From Ureibacillus xyleni (lineage in GTDB: Bacteria > Bacillota > Bacilli > Bacillales_A > Planococcaceae): a stretch of 64,000 bases of DNA. How positions within the stretch are numbered: the first letter of the stretch is position 1; the number at the start of each line of letters is the position of its first letter. The position numbers were made by a program, and so were the translations under genes. The DNA lies in contig NZ_OBMQ01000015.1 of the NCBI RefSeq assembly GCF_900217795.1, positions 35,837-99,836 of the forward strand. The letters are read 5' to 3'. Positions 46,690-56,544 of the stretch are shown here, piece after piece. Below the pieces are notes generated by a model. It did no database searches. It was not told the origin of the DNA and saw only the letters and a program-made list of their open reading frames with translations.

Positions 46690-47253
46690 TTGAAGACGGA
46701 TCTACGCGTCATGAAAACAAAAGAAGCACTTCAAGAAGCATTGCTCACTTTATTAAAAAATAAACCTTTAGAATTAATCTCAATCTCTGAATTATGTAGG
46801 AAAGCAAAAGTTAATCGGGGGACATTTTATTTTCATTATGGTCAAATAGAGGATTTATATGAAGATTACTTTCGAGAAATTATGAGGGACTTAGCTAACT
46901 GCTACCAAGAACCGTATCGACATGTGGTGAAATTAAAAACAAGTGAATTGGATCCGAAAACCATTAAAGTGTTCCACCATATTGAAAAATACAAACCTTT
47001 TTATCGAATTGTTTTTTCTAAAAATATGCCGCTTACATATTATTACCTACTATTTGAAGAAATTAAGAACCTCTTTACGAAAGATCGAGAGGTAAATTAC
47101 CAAGTTGATAACACAATAAATTCAGAGTATTTTTCCTCCTATCAAGCAAATGCTATTTTAGGAATGATTATTCAATGGAGTATGAATGATTTTAAACAGC
47201 CAGCCAGTTTCCTAAATGAACAGCTCGTAAAAATTATTAATCTAGAAGTATAA
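46690..47253 (+). CDS. TetR/AcrR-like regulator
   Basis: A 187-residue regulator: the N-terminal helix-turn-helix ISISELCRKAKVNRGTFYFH (about residues 32-52) and the following LYEDYFREI match the TetR family, with a C-terminal domain of the dihydroxyacetone-kinase-regulator (DhaS) type. TTG start behind AAGAGGTG. Upstream neighbour is a divergent SDR gene; downstream (75 bp) is an ABC transporter pair, so it may control either side. Confidence 0.85.
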   Translation: MKTDLRVMKTKEALQEALLTLLKNKPLELISISELCRKAKVNRGTFYFHYGQIEDLYEDYFREIMRDLANCYQEPYRHVVKLKTSELDPKTIKVFHHIEKYKPFYRIVFSKNMPLTYYYLLFEEIKNLFTKDREVNYQVDNTINSEYFSSYQANAILGMIIQWSMNDFKQPASFLNEQLVKIINLEV

Positions 47254-47327
47254 AAATTTAACAATCAAAGTATCAATCATGTAAAATGGGAGAGAATAAT
47301 TCGGATTCCGAAATTAAGGAGGCATTT

Positions 47328-49040
47328 ATGCTATCAAAATTTTTCTCCTATTATAAACCGCACAAACGCTTGTTTATTATAGATTTCGCCAGTGCAATCA
47401 TAGTAGCGATTTTAGAGTTAGCCTTTCCAATCGCTGTCCAATGGTTTATTGACGAACTACTGCCAACAAATGAGTGGAATACCATTGTGAAGGTGAGCAT
47501 TCTATTACTGTTAGTTTACGTTCTAAGTACAATACTCAACTTTATTGTGAACTATTTGGGGCATAAATTAGGAATTAATATAGAAACTGATATGCGGCAA
47601 GATTTATTTAATCATTTCCAAAAGCAATCTTTTCGCTTTTTTGATAACAACAAAACAGGTCATTTAATGAGTCGTATTACCAATGACTTATTTGATATTG
47701 GGGAATTTGCCCACCATGGACCAGAAGACTTCTTCATTGCAATCATGACGTTCATTGGGGCATTTGCCATCATGTTTAATGTGAATCCCACGTTGGCCAT
47801 GGTAGCACTAGTAGCAGTTCCATTGTTAATCGCTTTAGTGACTTATAGCAATAAAAAGATGAATGCCGCATGGAAGAAAATGTACGGCAAAATTGCAGAT
47901 GTCAACGGAAGAGTAGAAGATAGTGTGGCAGGGATTCGTGTTGTCCAATCTTTTACAAACGAACAATTTGAAATGGAACGTTTTCGCGAGCAAAATGGCT
48001 TATTTAAAACGGCAAAACTTTATGCATATAAAGTAATGGCAGGAACACATTCAGGTATTTATATGATGACCCGCCTTTTAACTTTAGTTGTGTTAGTTGT
48101 CGGTGCTTGGCTAAGCTTTAATGGAAAACTTTCTTACGGGGAGTTAGTCAGTTTTGTCCTTTATACAAATGTGTTAATTAAGCCAATCGATAAAATTAGC
48201 GCATTACTTGAACTATATCCAAAAGGTATGGCTGGATTTAAAAGATTTCAAGAAATGTTAAATGAACAACCAGAAGTACAAGATCGACCAAATGCAATTG
48301 ATGTTCCTTACTTACACGGTGATATTGCCTTCGAAAATGTAAATTTCAACTATGAAGAAGATAAAACGATATTAAAGGATATTAGCTTTGAGTTAAAAGC
48401 TGGGGAAATGACAGCATTTGTTGGACCTTCTGGAGCAGGCAAGACAACGATTTGTTCACTCATTCCGCGTTTTTATGATGTAAATAGTGGGTCAATCAAA
48501 ATAGATGGATTGGATATTCGAGACATAACAAAACGTTCGCTTCGGGAGCAAATTGGCATTGTTCAACAAGACGTGTTTTTATTTACAGGCACGATTCGTG
48601 AAAATATTGCCTATGGAAAACGTGGTGCGACGGAAGCGGAGATAAGGGAAGCACTGAAAAGAGCTCATTTGGAGGAGTTCGTTAATAATTTAACAGACGG
48701 ATTGGAAACTCAAATTGGAGAACGTGGATTAAAGCTTTCTGGAGGTCAAAAGCAGCGGCTAGCCATTGCGAGGATGTTTTTAAAGAACCCACCAATCTTA
48801 ATCTTAGATGAAGCAACCTCAGCTCTAGATACAGAAACAGAGAAAATCATTCAAGAGTCGTTAGCAGAACTTGCCGAAAACCGCACAACGCTTGTCATCG
48901 CACACCGCTTGGCAACTATAAAAGATGCAGATCGGGTTTTAGTGATTACACCAAATGGTATAGAAGAAGATGGGTCTTATAACGAGCTAATTGAAGAGAA
49001 TGGTATCTTTGCGAGACTCCACCAGTACCAGTATAATTAA
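47328..49040 (+). CDS. ABC half-transporter, exporter type
   Basis: A 570-residue half-transporter: six membrane helices (about 1-310) fused to an ATPase domain (about 335-565). Walker A GPSGAGKTT, signature LSGGQKQR, Walker B ILILDEATSALD with catalytic Glu, H-loop VIAHRLAT are intact. I start at ATG 47328, behind TTAAGGAGG, not at 47286. It is followed 60 bp later by a second half-transporter with a terminator-like hairpin in between; the two may form a heterodimer or separate homodimers. Drug or lipid export is typical. Confidence 0.92.
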   Translation: MLSKFFSYYKPHKRLFIIDFASAIIVAILELAFPIAVQWFIDELLPTNEWNTIVKVSILLLLVYVLSTILNFIVNYLGHKLGINIETDMRQDLFNHFQKQSFRFFDNNKTGHLMSRITNDLFDIGEFAHHGPEDFFIAIMTFIGAFAIMFNVNPTLAMVALVAVPLLIALVTYSNKKMNAAWKKMYGKIADVNGRVEDSVAGIRVVQSFTNEQFEMERFREQNGLFKTAKLYAYKVMAGTHSGIYMMTRLLTLVVLVVGAWLSFNGKLSYGELVSFVLYTNVLIKPIDKISALLELYPKGMAGFKRFQEMLNEQPEVQDRPNAIDVPYLHGDIAFENVNFNYEEDKTILKDISFELKAGEMTAFVGPSGAGKTTICSLIPRFYDVNSGSIKIDGLDIRDITKRSLREQIGIVQQDVFLFTGTIRENIAYGKRGATEAEIREALKRAHLEEFVNNLTDGLETQIGERGLKLSGGQKQRLAIARMFLKNPPILILDEATSALDTETEKIIQESLAELAENRTTLVIAHRLATIKDADRVLVITPNGIEEDGSYNELIEENGIFARLHQYQYN

Positions 49041-49047
49041 CGAGAGA

Positions 49048-49083
49048 AATTCACTTTACTTTATGTGAAGTGAATTTTTTTCA
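49048..49083 (+). terminator. Internal hairpin between ABC genes
   Basis: AAATTCACTT (49048-49057) / AAGTGAATTT (49068-49077) with a T-tract, 20 nt before the next ribosome site. It should reduce or stop read-through into the second ABC gene. Confidence 0.7.
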
Positions 49084-49100
49084 CGCAATAGGAGGTAAAT

Positions 49101-50834
49101 ATGAAATCGAATGTCGCAAAAGTTAGTATTAAACCGTTTATGTCGCTAATAGCTGCAACGAAAATACCAAAAACGCCTCTTGTTTTTGGTTTGATTTTAA
49201 GTATTTTTACGACACTTGTCGGACTTGTAATCCCTCTTTTAACTCGGGAGCTTGTTGATGGATTTTCCTTTGCCTCTTTAAGTGTGCCACTTATTTTAGC
49301 GATTGTCGCCTTTTTTATTGTTCAGGCTGTTTTCGATGGTGTATCGATGTATTTGCTAGCTTATGTTGGGCAAAAAGTGGTGGCAAGACTTCGAGAAATG
49401 ATGTGGCTAAAACTAGTGCGTCTTCCTGTTTCGTATTTCGATAATCAGAAAAGTGGGGAATCCGTTAGCCGTATTGTGAATGACACAGGAATCGTAAAAG
49501 ATTTAATAACACAACATTTCCCACAATTTATATCAGGTTTAATTTCAATCATAGGTGCAATACTCATTTTGTTAATTATGGATTGGAAAATGACATTGAT
49601 TATGTTAATTTCCGTTCCAATAACGGTTGCCATCATGATGCCATTAGGTTCTAAAATGGCGAAGATTTCCCGTGGCTTGCAGGATGAAACTGCCAATTTT
49701 ACCGGAACCATTCAACAAACAATTAGTGAAGTACGATTAATGAAATCTTCCAATGCAGAAAGTTTTGAAGAAACAAGAGGCATTCAAGGGATAAATATAT
49801 TATTAAAATTTGGATTAAGAGAAGCCAAAATCTTTGCTTTAATAGGCCCACTCATGCATACGGTGATTATGATTGTAATTGTCATGATTATAGGATATGG
49901 AGGTATTCGAGTTGCCAATGGAACAATGACGACAGGTTCACTGGTGGCCTTTCTATTATATTTATTCCAAATCATCTTCCCAATTACATCCTTTGCTATG
50001 TTCTTCACTCAGCTTCAAAAGGCGAAAGGAGCAACGGAAAAGATTATCGCCATTTTAGAACTGCCGTTAGAACCCGGGCAAAATGGGATTGATATGGATA
50101 TTAGTCATAAACCAATACGTTTAGAGAATGTGTCCTTCGCTTATGAAGGGGAAGAGCCGGTTATTCAAAATGTTTCATTTGAGGCTAATCCCGGAGAAAT
50201 GGTTGCTATTGCTGGTCCTAGTGGTGGTGGGAAAACAACTTTGTTTGGATTGTTAGAACGATATTATGAACCAACTTCTGGTGATATTTTTGTAGGAGAT
50301 ACGTCGATAAGTCAATTATCTCTATCATCATGGCGTAAACAAATCGGCTATGTTTCTCAGGAAAGTGCCATGATGGCCGGGACCATTCGTGATAATCTAT
50401 GTTATGGTTTAACTGAGGACGTCCCAGATGAAAGACTTTGGGAAGTGGCAAAGATGGCATATGCAGAACAATTTATTCGTGAATATGAACATGGCTTAAA
50501 TACTGAAATTGGAGAGCGTGGAGTCAAGCTTTCGGGAGGACAAAGACAGCGGATCGCCATAGCCCGTGCATTTTTACGAAATCCGAAAATCTTATTAATG
50601 GACGAAGCAACAGCAAGTTTAGATAGTGAGTCAGAAAGTATTGTACAACAGGCATTAACTCGTCTTATGGAAGGGCGTACAACCTTTGTCATTGCACATC
50701 GCTTATCAACAATAGTTGATGCCAATAAAATTATTTTTATTGAAAAAGGAAAAATTACTGGAGTCGGAAGTCATGAGGAATTGATAGAAACTCATGAACT
50801 TTATCGAAAATATGCAGAACAACAGTTAACATAG
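49101..50834 (+). CDS. ABC half-transporter, BmrA-like
   Basis: A 577-residue half-transporter with six helices (about 15-320) and an ATPase domain (about 345-575). Walker A GPSGGGKTT, signature LSGGQRQR, Walker B ILLMDEATASLD and H-loop VIAHRLST are intact. It resembles BmrA/LmrA multidrug exporters. ATG follows AGGAGGTAAAT. Strong terminator after it. The presence of a full catalytic set in both half-transporters argues against a degenerate-site heterodimer. Confidence 0.92.
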   Translation: MKSNVAKVSIKPFMSLIAATKIPKTPLVFGLILSIFTTLVGLVIPLLTRELVDGFSFASLSVPLILAIVAFFIVQAVFDGVSMYLLAYVGQKVVARLREMMWLKLVRLPVSYFDNQKSGESVSRIVNDTGIVKDLITQHFPQFISGLISIIGAILILLIMDWKMTLIMLISVPITVAIMMPLGSKMAKISRGLQDETANFTGTIQQTISEVRLMKSSNAESFEETRGIQGINILLKFGLREAKIFALIGPLMHTVIMIVIVMIIGYGGIRVANGTMTTGSLVAFLLYLFQIIFPITSFAMFFTQLQKAKGATEKIIAILELPLEPGQNGIDMDISHKPIRLENVSFAYEGEEPVIQNVSFEANPGEMVAIAGPSGGGKTTLFGLLERYYEPTSGDIFVGDTSISQLSLSSWRKQIGYVSQESAMMAGTIRDNLCYGLTEDVPDERLWEVAKMAYAEQFIREYEHGLNTEIGERGVKLSGGQRQRIAIARAFLRNPKILLMDEATASLDSESESIVQQALTRLMEGRTTFVIAHRLSTIVDANKIIFIEKGKITGVGSHEELIETHELYRKYAEQQLT

Positions 50835-50839
50835 ATTCT

Positions 50840-50874
50840 AAGCTAAGGAGGCGTTCGCTTCTTTAGCTTTTTTT
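50840..50874 (+). terminator. Terminator of ABC pair
   Basis: AAGCTAAGGAGGCG / CGCTTCTTTAGCTT stem (with mismatches) and T7. It closely resembles the terminator at 52705-52742 beyond the next gene. Confidence 0.82.
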
Positions 50875-51044
50875 AATAGTAGATTATTACTAGAAAATGC
50901 AGTGGTGAAAAAGGGGAAAATGATTAAAAATATCCACTCATTGTTATGTTATAATTTCAATATAATGCACCAATTGGCATCAGTTACATATTAATCCAAT
51001 AATAGTTTCTGAGATTGGCGTAAAAATTTTGTAAGGAGGAACAT

Positions 51045-52697
51045 ATGAAGAAGTCAAAAATCTTTACGGTACTTTTTGCATTACTTTTAATTTTGTCTAT
51101 TCCTTTTGAAAAGGGATTTGCAGCATCATCATTTACGGATGTAAATGGAGACTTCTGGGCAGAAAAGGAAATTAGTAGTTTTGTAGATTTAGGGATTGTA
51201 AAAGGATATCCTGATCAAACATTCCGCCCTGAAAATACAGTAACACGCGGACAAGCTGCTATTATGATTGCACGCGGTCTAAAACTTGAGGCATCTAATG
51301 TAGGTTCAGTAAACTATACAGATATTAAAGATGATTCAATTAAAGAAATTGCTGCAGTAACAAAAGCAGGAATTATGAAGGGGACTAACGGTAAATTTGA
51401 ACCGAATAAACCTCTTACACGCGCTCAAATGGCAACAATTTTAACAAACGCTTTTAAATTAAAAGGTGATGGCTCATCAACTTTTGCAGATGTAGCTAAA
51501 GATCACTATGCATATGAAGCAATCGATGCGCTTGTAACAAACAAAATTGCAACAGGTTTTGAAGATGGTACATTTAAACCGGAAGATGCAACAACACGTG
51601 CTCAATTTGTTGTTTTCCTTTCAAGCGCATTAAACAAACAAGCACAACCAAATGAAGAAGTAACAGAAGAACCAGCTGTTGAAGAAGAAAAAGCAGAAGC
51701 AACTGACAATACGATGGCTGAATTATTAAAAGAAGTTTATGCAAATGAATTAGCTTTAAATAGTTATGAGTTTGATGGCAGTATGAATTTAGGTCTTAAA
51801 TTCTCTAAATCATTAACATCAACTCCTGAAGATGCTGCGATTTTTAAAATGTTCGAGGATATCAAAGTAGATATTAAAGGGGCATATCAAAAAGATCCAA
51901 TGAAAATGGAAATGACAATGGATCTTACACTTCAAGGTGAAGTTGAAACAAAATTCAGCATCCCAATGATTATGACAGAAGAAAAGATTTGGGTTAAATT
52001 ACCTCAATCACCTCTTCTTCAGTTACCAGAAGAACTTAATGGTAAGTTTATTGAATTAGATTTTAATGAACTAACTCAACTTTCTGGACAACCAAGTGTA
52101 TCAATGGACTTAGCATTACAAACAGAATTTACTAAAGCAATTTACGATATCTTCTTCGATGAATTTAGTAAATATTACGAAGAAGTAGACCAAAAATCAG
52201 TTGCAATTCCAGCTGATATTAAAGTTGATAAAGTATTAAAATTCGAATTATCGAATGAAGATTTAAAACCAGTTATCGAAACATTATTTAATAAAGTATT
52301 ACCAAAATTCCTAGAATTATTAGAAAACCCTGAATATGTAAAAGCTTTAGGATTTAAAGCTGAAGACATTGCAATGGTAAAAGAAGGTTTAGCAAGTGCT
52401 GATGTATCAATCGGTGAAGTAGCAGGTGAAATTAATAACTTCGTAGATATTAATGAACTTAGCGAATATATTGCTATTCATGAAGATCAATATATTGGAT
52501 ATGACAAATTCAATTTAGATATCGCAATTACAATGGAAGGCGAATCTCTTGGTCTTAAATTATCTTATAATTTAGGGAAATCAAAAGTAAATGAAGCAGT
52601 TAATTTCAAAATTGGTACGCCAAAAGCTTCAGAGGTAATCCCATTTAACAAGTTAATGGAAATGGAAGCTATGGTTCCAGAACTTCCACAAAAATAG
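51045..52697 (+). CDS. SLH-domain cell-surface protein
   Basis: A 550-residue secreted protein. Signal peptide (1-27, ending GFAASS); three SLH domains (about 30-85, 90-145, 150-200: FTDVNGDFWAEKEISSF, YTDIKDDSIKEI, FADVAKDHYAYEAI) for binding cell-wall polymer; Glu-rich linker (about 205-225); C-terminal domain (230-550) rich in beta strands, LppX/DUF6612-like. AAGGAGG precedes ATG. Likely a non-structural S-layer-anchored protein, perhaps a lipid or ligand binder; function unknown. Confidence 0.88.
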   Translation: MKKSKIFTVLFALLLILSIPFEKGFAASSFTDVNGDFWAEKEISSFVDLGIVKGYPDQTFRPENTVTRGQAAIMIARGLKLEASNVGSVNYTDIKDDSIKEIAAVTKAGIMKGTNGKFEPNKPLTRAQMATILTNAFKLKGDGSSTFADVAKDHYAYEAIDALVTNKIATGFEDGTFKPEDATTRAQFVVFLSSALNKQAQPNEEVTEEPAVEEEKAEATDNTMAELLKEVYANELALNSYEFDGSMNLGLKFSKSLTSTPEDAAIFKMFEDIKVDIKGAYQKDPMKMEMTMDLTLQGEVETKFSIPMIMTEEKIWVKLPQSPLLQLPEELNGKFIELDFNELTQLSGQPSVSMDLALQTEFTKAIYDIFFDEFSKYYEEVDQKSVAIPADIKVDKVLKFELSNEDLKPVIETLFNKVLPKFLELLENPEYVKALGFKAEDIAMVKEGLASADVSIGEVAGEINNFVDINELSEYIAIHEDQYIGYDKFNLDIAITMEGESLGLKLSYNLGKSKVNEAVNFKIGTPKASEVIPFNKLMEMEAMVPELPQK

Positions 52698-52704
52698 TAT
52701 TTTC

Positions 52705-52742
52705 AAAGCTAAAGAAGCGATTTTGTTTCTTTAGCTTTTTAT
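52705..52742 (+). terminator. Terminator of SLH gene
   Basis: AAAGCTAAAGAA (52705-52716) / TTCTTTAGCTTT (52727-52738) perfect 12-bp stem, then T. Confidence 0.88.
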
Positions 52743-52892
52743 TATTAACTAGGATCGCTCAAAGCTTGTTAAAATACAGATGTATTGGACTTTAAACAAC
52801 TTTAGCTCTATTCACCTATTCTAATTACGAGACATTTATACTATTATTCAATTAACTACTTATTTCGAAAATGGGAAAAAGTGTAGAAAGAA

Positions 52893-55211
52893 GTGGAGAA
52901 ATTGGAATCGAATAAAAAGAAGTCTAATCTTTTAAAACGTCTTTTTATCAAAGAGTCAGATCCTTCCCCAACTGAAAAGGAAACCGAAATAAATCCTTTA
53001 TTAATAAGGAAAAGTGAACCTGAAATTGATAAAAGGAAAGTACTCGTAAAAGAAACACAAGTTAATGATTTTGAATTAAGTCTTATGGACAATCTAAATA
53101 GCTTCCAATACATCTTTGATAATTTGTCATCTGGTATATGGATGCGTGAATCGCTTAATGGAAAATTTGTATTTGCCTCAAAAGGATTAGAGGATATTTT
53201 ACAAATACCTTTAAACAAACTGTATGAAGACTCATCGATTTGGCTACAAATGGTCCATCCATCACATCGTAAAGAACTTGATGAAACCTTAGAATTAGTA
53301 TCAAAAGGGAAAACAGTTCAAATACTTTATCGTTTAACTAGTGGTGAAGGGAAAACGAAATGGTTATTAGAGCAAATTGTGCCAAAAGTTAATAGTAACA
53401 ATGATGTGCATCAAATTTTTGGGATGGTTACTGACATTACCCATGAAATGCATATAGAAGAGCAATTAAGTTATTTAGAGGAATTTGATTCTCTCACGGA
53501 CCTCCCAAATCAAAAAAGCTTATTTAAACATTTGGATTTCCTTTGTAGAAGTGAAGAGCCATTTGCTGTTTTATATTTAGACATCGATCGTTTTAATGTT
53601 GTTAACAATTCTCTTGGTTATGCGATAGGAGATGAAGCGCTTAAACTCATTGCGAAACGTTTCTCGATGTTAACACCAGTAGACGGATATCTAGCTCGAT
53701 TAAACGGTAATGATTTTATTATGATTGTAAAAAATTTCACCGACGTTAAAGAAATTTATCGATTTGCAGAAGAGATAAATAAAACGATAGCGCAGCCCTT
53801 TACGATTCAAGACTATGTTTTGCATTTATCTACAAGTATTGGTATTACGTTTTATCCAGAAGAGGGAAGAGACCGACAAGCTTTATTAGAAAATGCCCAT
53901 ACAGCACTTTACCAAGCTAAACGCCAAGGAAAAAATAATTATCAACTGTATTCCCACTCAAAAGATATTCCATCATTTAAGAAATATGTCCTTGATCGAG
54001 ACATGCGTAATGCAATTAATAACGAAGAATTTGAGCTTTTTTTCCAACCACAAGTAGAACCAAGTAAAGGTTTATTAGTAGGAGCAGAGGTTTTAATTCG
54101 CTGGCATCATCCGGAATGGGGTGATATTTCTCCGGCCGAATTTATCCCTCTTGCAGAAGAAAATCATATGATTAATATGATTATCGATTGGGAAATTGAA
54201 CAAATATGTTCTTTATTGAATGAATGGAATCGTAATAATTTCCCTTTATATCCGGTTTCCATCAATGTATCGCCAATTCGTTTTATGAAAAAGGGATTGG
54301 TGGAGTATGTAGCAGAACAAATTAAAAAATATAATGTAAACCCTAAATATTTAGAACTGGAAATTACGGAAAGTTCATTATTGAAAACGGATAATAATGT
54401 TTTAACGATTTTAAAAGAATTAAAAGAGTTAGGTGTGAAAGTTTCTGTCGATGATTTTGGTACAGGGTATTCATCATTGGACTATTTAAGAAATATCAAA
54501 CCTGACACCATTAAAATTGATAAAACTTTTACGCAAAATATAAATGCACAAAGCGAAATTGACAAGGGAGTTATTTCTTCTGTTTTATTTTTAGGAAAGC
54601 GGCTAGGTATGAAGGTTGTCGCTGAAGGGGTCGAGGAGATTGAACAACTTGAATTTTTAAAGCAAAATGAATGTGACATTATTCAAGGTTATTTATTTTC
54701 TCCACCTGTGCCACAAAGTAAATACGAGAAAATGATTCAAGTAGGTTACTTAAAACCTGAAAAGAGATATAAAAAGAAAATAGGTTCAAAAGAAAACCGA
54801 AACTTCTATCGATTAGAATTTCCTTTCCACGTAAAGGGGAGAATGACAATTGCTGAAGTGAATAATCAAGCAGTAAATGTTGGCTCCACACCGATTTTAC
54901 TAGAAAACATGAGTCTAGGTGGCATTAAAATTTTATCGAATTTAAAATTACCCGTAAACTCAAACATGAAATTTGAATTCGAATTTACCATTTTAAATGA
55001 AACCATTCGAGTATTTGGTGGGTTAAGATGGATCGACAATGTACATCCAGAAGTATATTCCTATGGAGTAAGCTTCAATCTAAACCGAAGTTTAGAGGAT
55101 CGGCTTGCGAAAATCATTAACCGTATAACGACATTAAAAATTAAAAACGAAGCAATCCCTGATACAGACTTTATTTATGAACATGCTGTCGTCTATTTCA
55201 GAGAACGCTAA
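52893..55211 (+). CDS. PAS-GGDEF-EAL-PilZ c-di-GMP protein
   Basis: A 772-residue signalling protein: PAS (about 70-190), GGDEF (about 200-360), EAL (about 370-620), PilZ (about 640-745). The GGDEF motif is degenerate, LARLNGNDFIMI, and no I-site RxxD precedes it, so cyclase activity is unlikely. EAL is intact: E in AEVLIRW, NVSPIRF, ELEITES, VDDFGTGYSSL, KIDKTF and AEGVE. PilZ has RNFYR and N-x-S-x-x-G, so it may bind c-di-GMP. Probably a c-di-GMP phosphodiesterase. GTG start (52893) has a weak site; TTG 52902 is the alternative. Confidence 0.88.
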   Translation: MEKLESNKKKSNLLKRLFIKESDPSPTEKETEINPLLIRKSEPEIDKRKVLVKETQVNDFELSLMDNLNSFQYIFDNLSSGIWMRESLNGKFVFASKGLEDILQIPLNKLYEDSSIWLQMVHPSHRKELDETLELVSKGKTVQILYRLTSGEGKTKWLLEQIVPKVNSNNDVHQIFGMVTDITHEMHIEEQLSYLEEFDSLTDLPNQKSLFKHLDFLCRSEEPFAVLYLDIDRFNVVNNSLGYAIGDEALKLIAKRFSMLTPVDGYLARLNGNDFIMIVKNFTDVKEIYRFAEEINKTIAQPFTIQDYVLHLSTSIGITFYPEEGRDRQALLENAHTALYQAKRQGKNNYQLYSHSKDIPSFKKYVLDRDMRNAINNEEFELFFQPQVEPSKGLLVGAEVLIRWHHPEWGDISPAEFIPLAEENHMINMIIDWEIEQICSLLNEWNRNNFPLYPVSINVSPIRFMKKGLVEYVAEQIKKYNVNPKYLELEITESSLLKTDNNVLTILKELKELGVKVSVDDFGTGYSSLDYLRNIKPDTIKIDKTFTQNINAQSEIDKGVISSVLFLGKRLGMKVVAEGVEEIEQLEFLKQNECDIIQGYLFSPPVPQSKYEKMIQVGYLKPEKRYKKKIGSKENRNFYRLEFPFHVKGRMTIAEVNNQAVNVGSTPILLENMSLGGIKILSNLKLPVNSNMKFEFEFTILNETIRVFGGLRWIDNVHPEVYSYGVSFNLNRSLEDRLAKIINRITTLKIKNEAIPDTDFIYEHAVVYFRER

Positions 55212-55215
55212 ATTA

Positions 55216-55250
55216 AAACCCGATAAGCGCGCTTAAAGCTTATCGGGTTT
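55216..55250. terminator. Bidirectional terminator EAL protein / YugN
   Basis: AAACCCGATAAGC (55216-55228) / GCTTATCGGGTTT (55238-55250), 13-bp perfect stem between convergent genes. Confidence 0.9.
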
Positions 55251-55254
55251 AATA

Positions 55255-55668
55255 TTAATTTAAATATGGTAGCACTTTTTCTTGTATTACTTGTTCGCCT
55301 GCACTTACCCATTTGTTTTGATCTTCAATGGATGCATCTTTGTCAATAGGTTCTTGGAATTGGCTAAAACCTGTCGCATCCATCATCGAACTGCCATCGT
55401 GTTCTAACCCCAAGTTTGCAATATGTTTAATGACATAAGGAGTTTCAAAACGAATATATGCATTTGGTGAATCCAGTACGCCTTGTGTCACGACAAAGGG
55501 CATACGTAAATAAATTGTTTCACCCTGTTCCCTAGAAAGGATTGAATCGAAAATCCCGCGATCGTAATCCCAATATCCGCCTAAAGTAAATCCAGCGTCC
55601 TTAATTGCCTTCTGTATTCTTCCAAATTCTGTGTATTTACCCTCTATATTTGATTCTAATTTTATCAT
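55255..55668 (-). CDS. YugN-like family protein
   Basis: A 137-residue soluble protein of the YugN family, recognised by MIKLESNIEGKYTEFGRIQ at the N-terminus, GYWDYDRGIFD and the C-terminal WVSAGEQVIQEKVLPYL. The role is unknown, although the family is conserved in Bacillales. GGGAGAG precedes ATG. It is on the same strand as, but 73 bp downstream of, a protein kinase gene. Confidence 0.8.
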   Translation of the reverse strand: MIKLESNIEGKYTEFGRIQKAIKDAGFTLGGYWDYDRGIFDSILSREQGETIYLRMPFVVTQGVLDSPNAYIRFETPYVIKHIANLGLEHDGSSMMDATGFSQFQEPIDKDASIEDQNKWVSAGEQVIQEKVLPYLN

Positions 55669-55741
55669 CCTGAAGTCTCTCCCAATGCTTTTTTTCTCAG
55701 TTTAGACAGACTCTCAAAATGTAATACGATGTTTGCAAAAA

Positions 55742-56542
55742 TTAATCAGTTAAAACAATTGGGTGCTTTAATAATTGACTTTGAAGCATTTTTAATGACT
55801 CATCTGCACTAGAAAAGGGCTCTCTTAAAAGTAATAAACGTTCGATATAGTCTACCAATGAATATGGCAAACGTAATTCCTCTTGCCAGCTCCGTTCTTT
55901 CTTTTGAGTAGGTGAATAATTTGAATAGAGAAGGAAAAGAAGGAAATGGCCTATAAAATATAGATCACTTATATGATTTTCTGCTCTTTTTGGATTGTCA
56001 ATTTTATCGAAGTCTACATCCTCCTTCATATAGCAGGCCAAACCGAAATCGATAATGTATAAATCTTTCTCTTTAACTAATATATTGGGAATGCGTAAAT
56101 CTCGATGAACAATGCCTTTTTTATGAAGAATCACGACATATTCAAGTAGCTGAGAAGTAATTTGTAAAGATTGTTCAACTGAATACGTTTTTCCATCTCT
56201 AAATATTGCTTGCTCAAATGTTTGACCGTCTATAAAGTCCATAATATAAAATGGGACTTCCTCAATCTTACCTTGTTCAATAACAGTAGGGGTATTAGGT
56301 AAATCTACTTCCTGAAGCAGTTGAATTTCTAAATTGAATTTATCCCGAAGTTTTTGGTTTTTTCGATGTTTGGCCTTCATCCTTTTTAGGACATAATTCT
56401 CTCCTGATGAAAGATGTTGAATTAAATAGGCCACTCCGTATGACCCTAGTCCTAACTCCTCAATATAGCGATATTGGGTTTTGTTATCAATATAGTCTTT
56501 AACAAAGTTATGGTATTTATTTTCCTTGAATGTGTTAAACAT
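55742..56542 (-). CDS. Protein kinase-like protein (YrzF type)
   Basis: A 266-residue eukaryotic-type kinase. Glycine loop LGLGSYGVAYL (about 31-41), Lys in NYVLKRMK, Glu in FNLEIQLL, catalytic HRDLRIPNIL (about residue 146) and IDFGLA. The usual Lys of HRDLKxxN is Arg here, the rest is intact. No PASTA or membrane domain, unlike PrkC; this fits the short sporulation-type YrzF/YabT-like kinases. It begins 2 nt after the stop of a Ser/Lys/Tyr-rich small protein, so they are translationally linked. Confidence 0.85.
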   Translation of the reverse strand: MFNTFKENKYHNFVKDYIDNKTQYRYIEELGLGSYGVAYLIQHLSSGENYVLKRMKAKHRKNQKLRDKFNLEIQLLQEVDLPNTPTVIEQGKIEEVPFYIMDFIDGQTFEQAIFRDGKTYSVEQSLQITSQLLEYVVILHKKGIVHRDLRIPNILVKEKDLYIIDFGLACYMKEDVDFDKIDNPKRAENHISDLYFIGHFLLFLLYSNYSPTQKKERSWQEELRLPYSLVDYIERLLLLREPFSSADESLKMLQSQLLKHPIVLTD

Positions 56543-56544
56543 TT

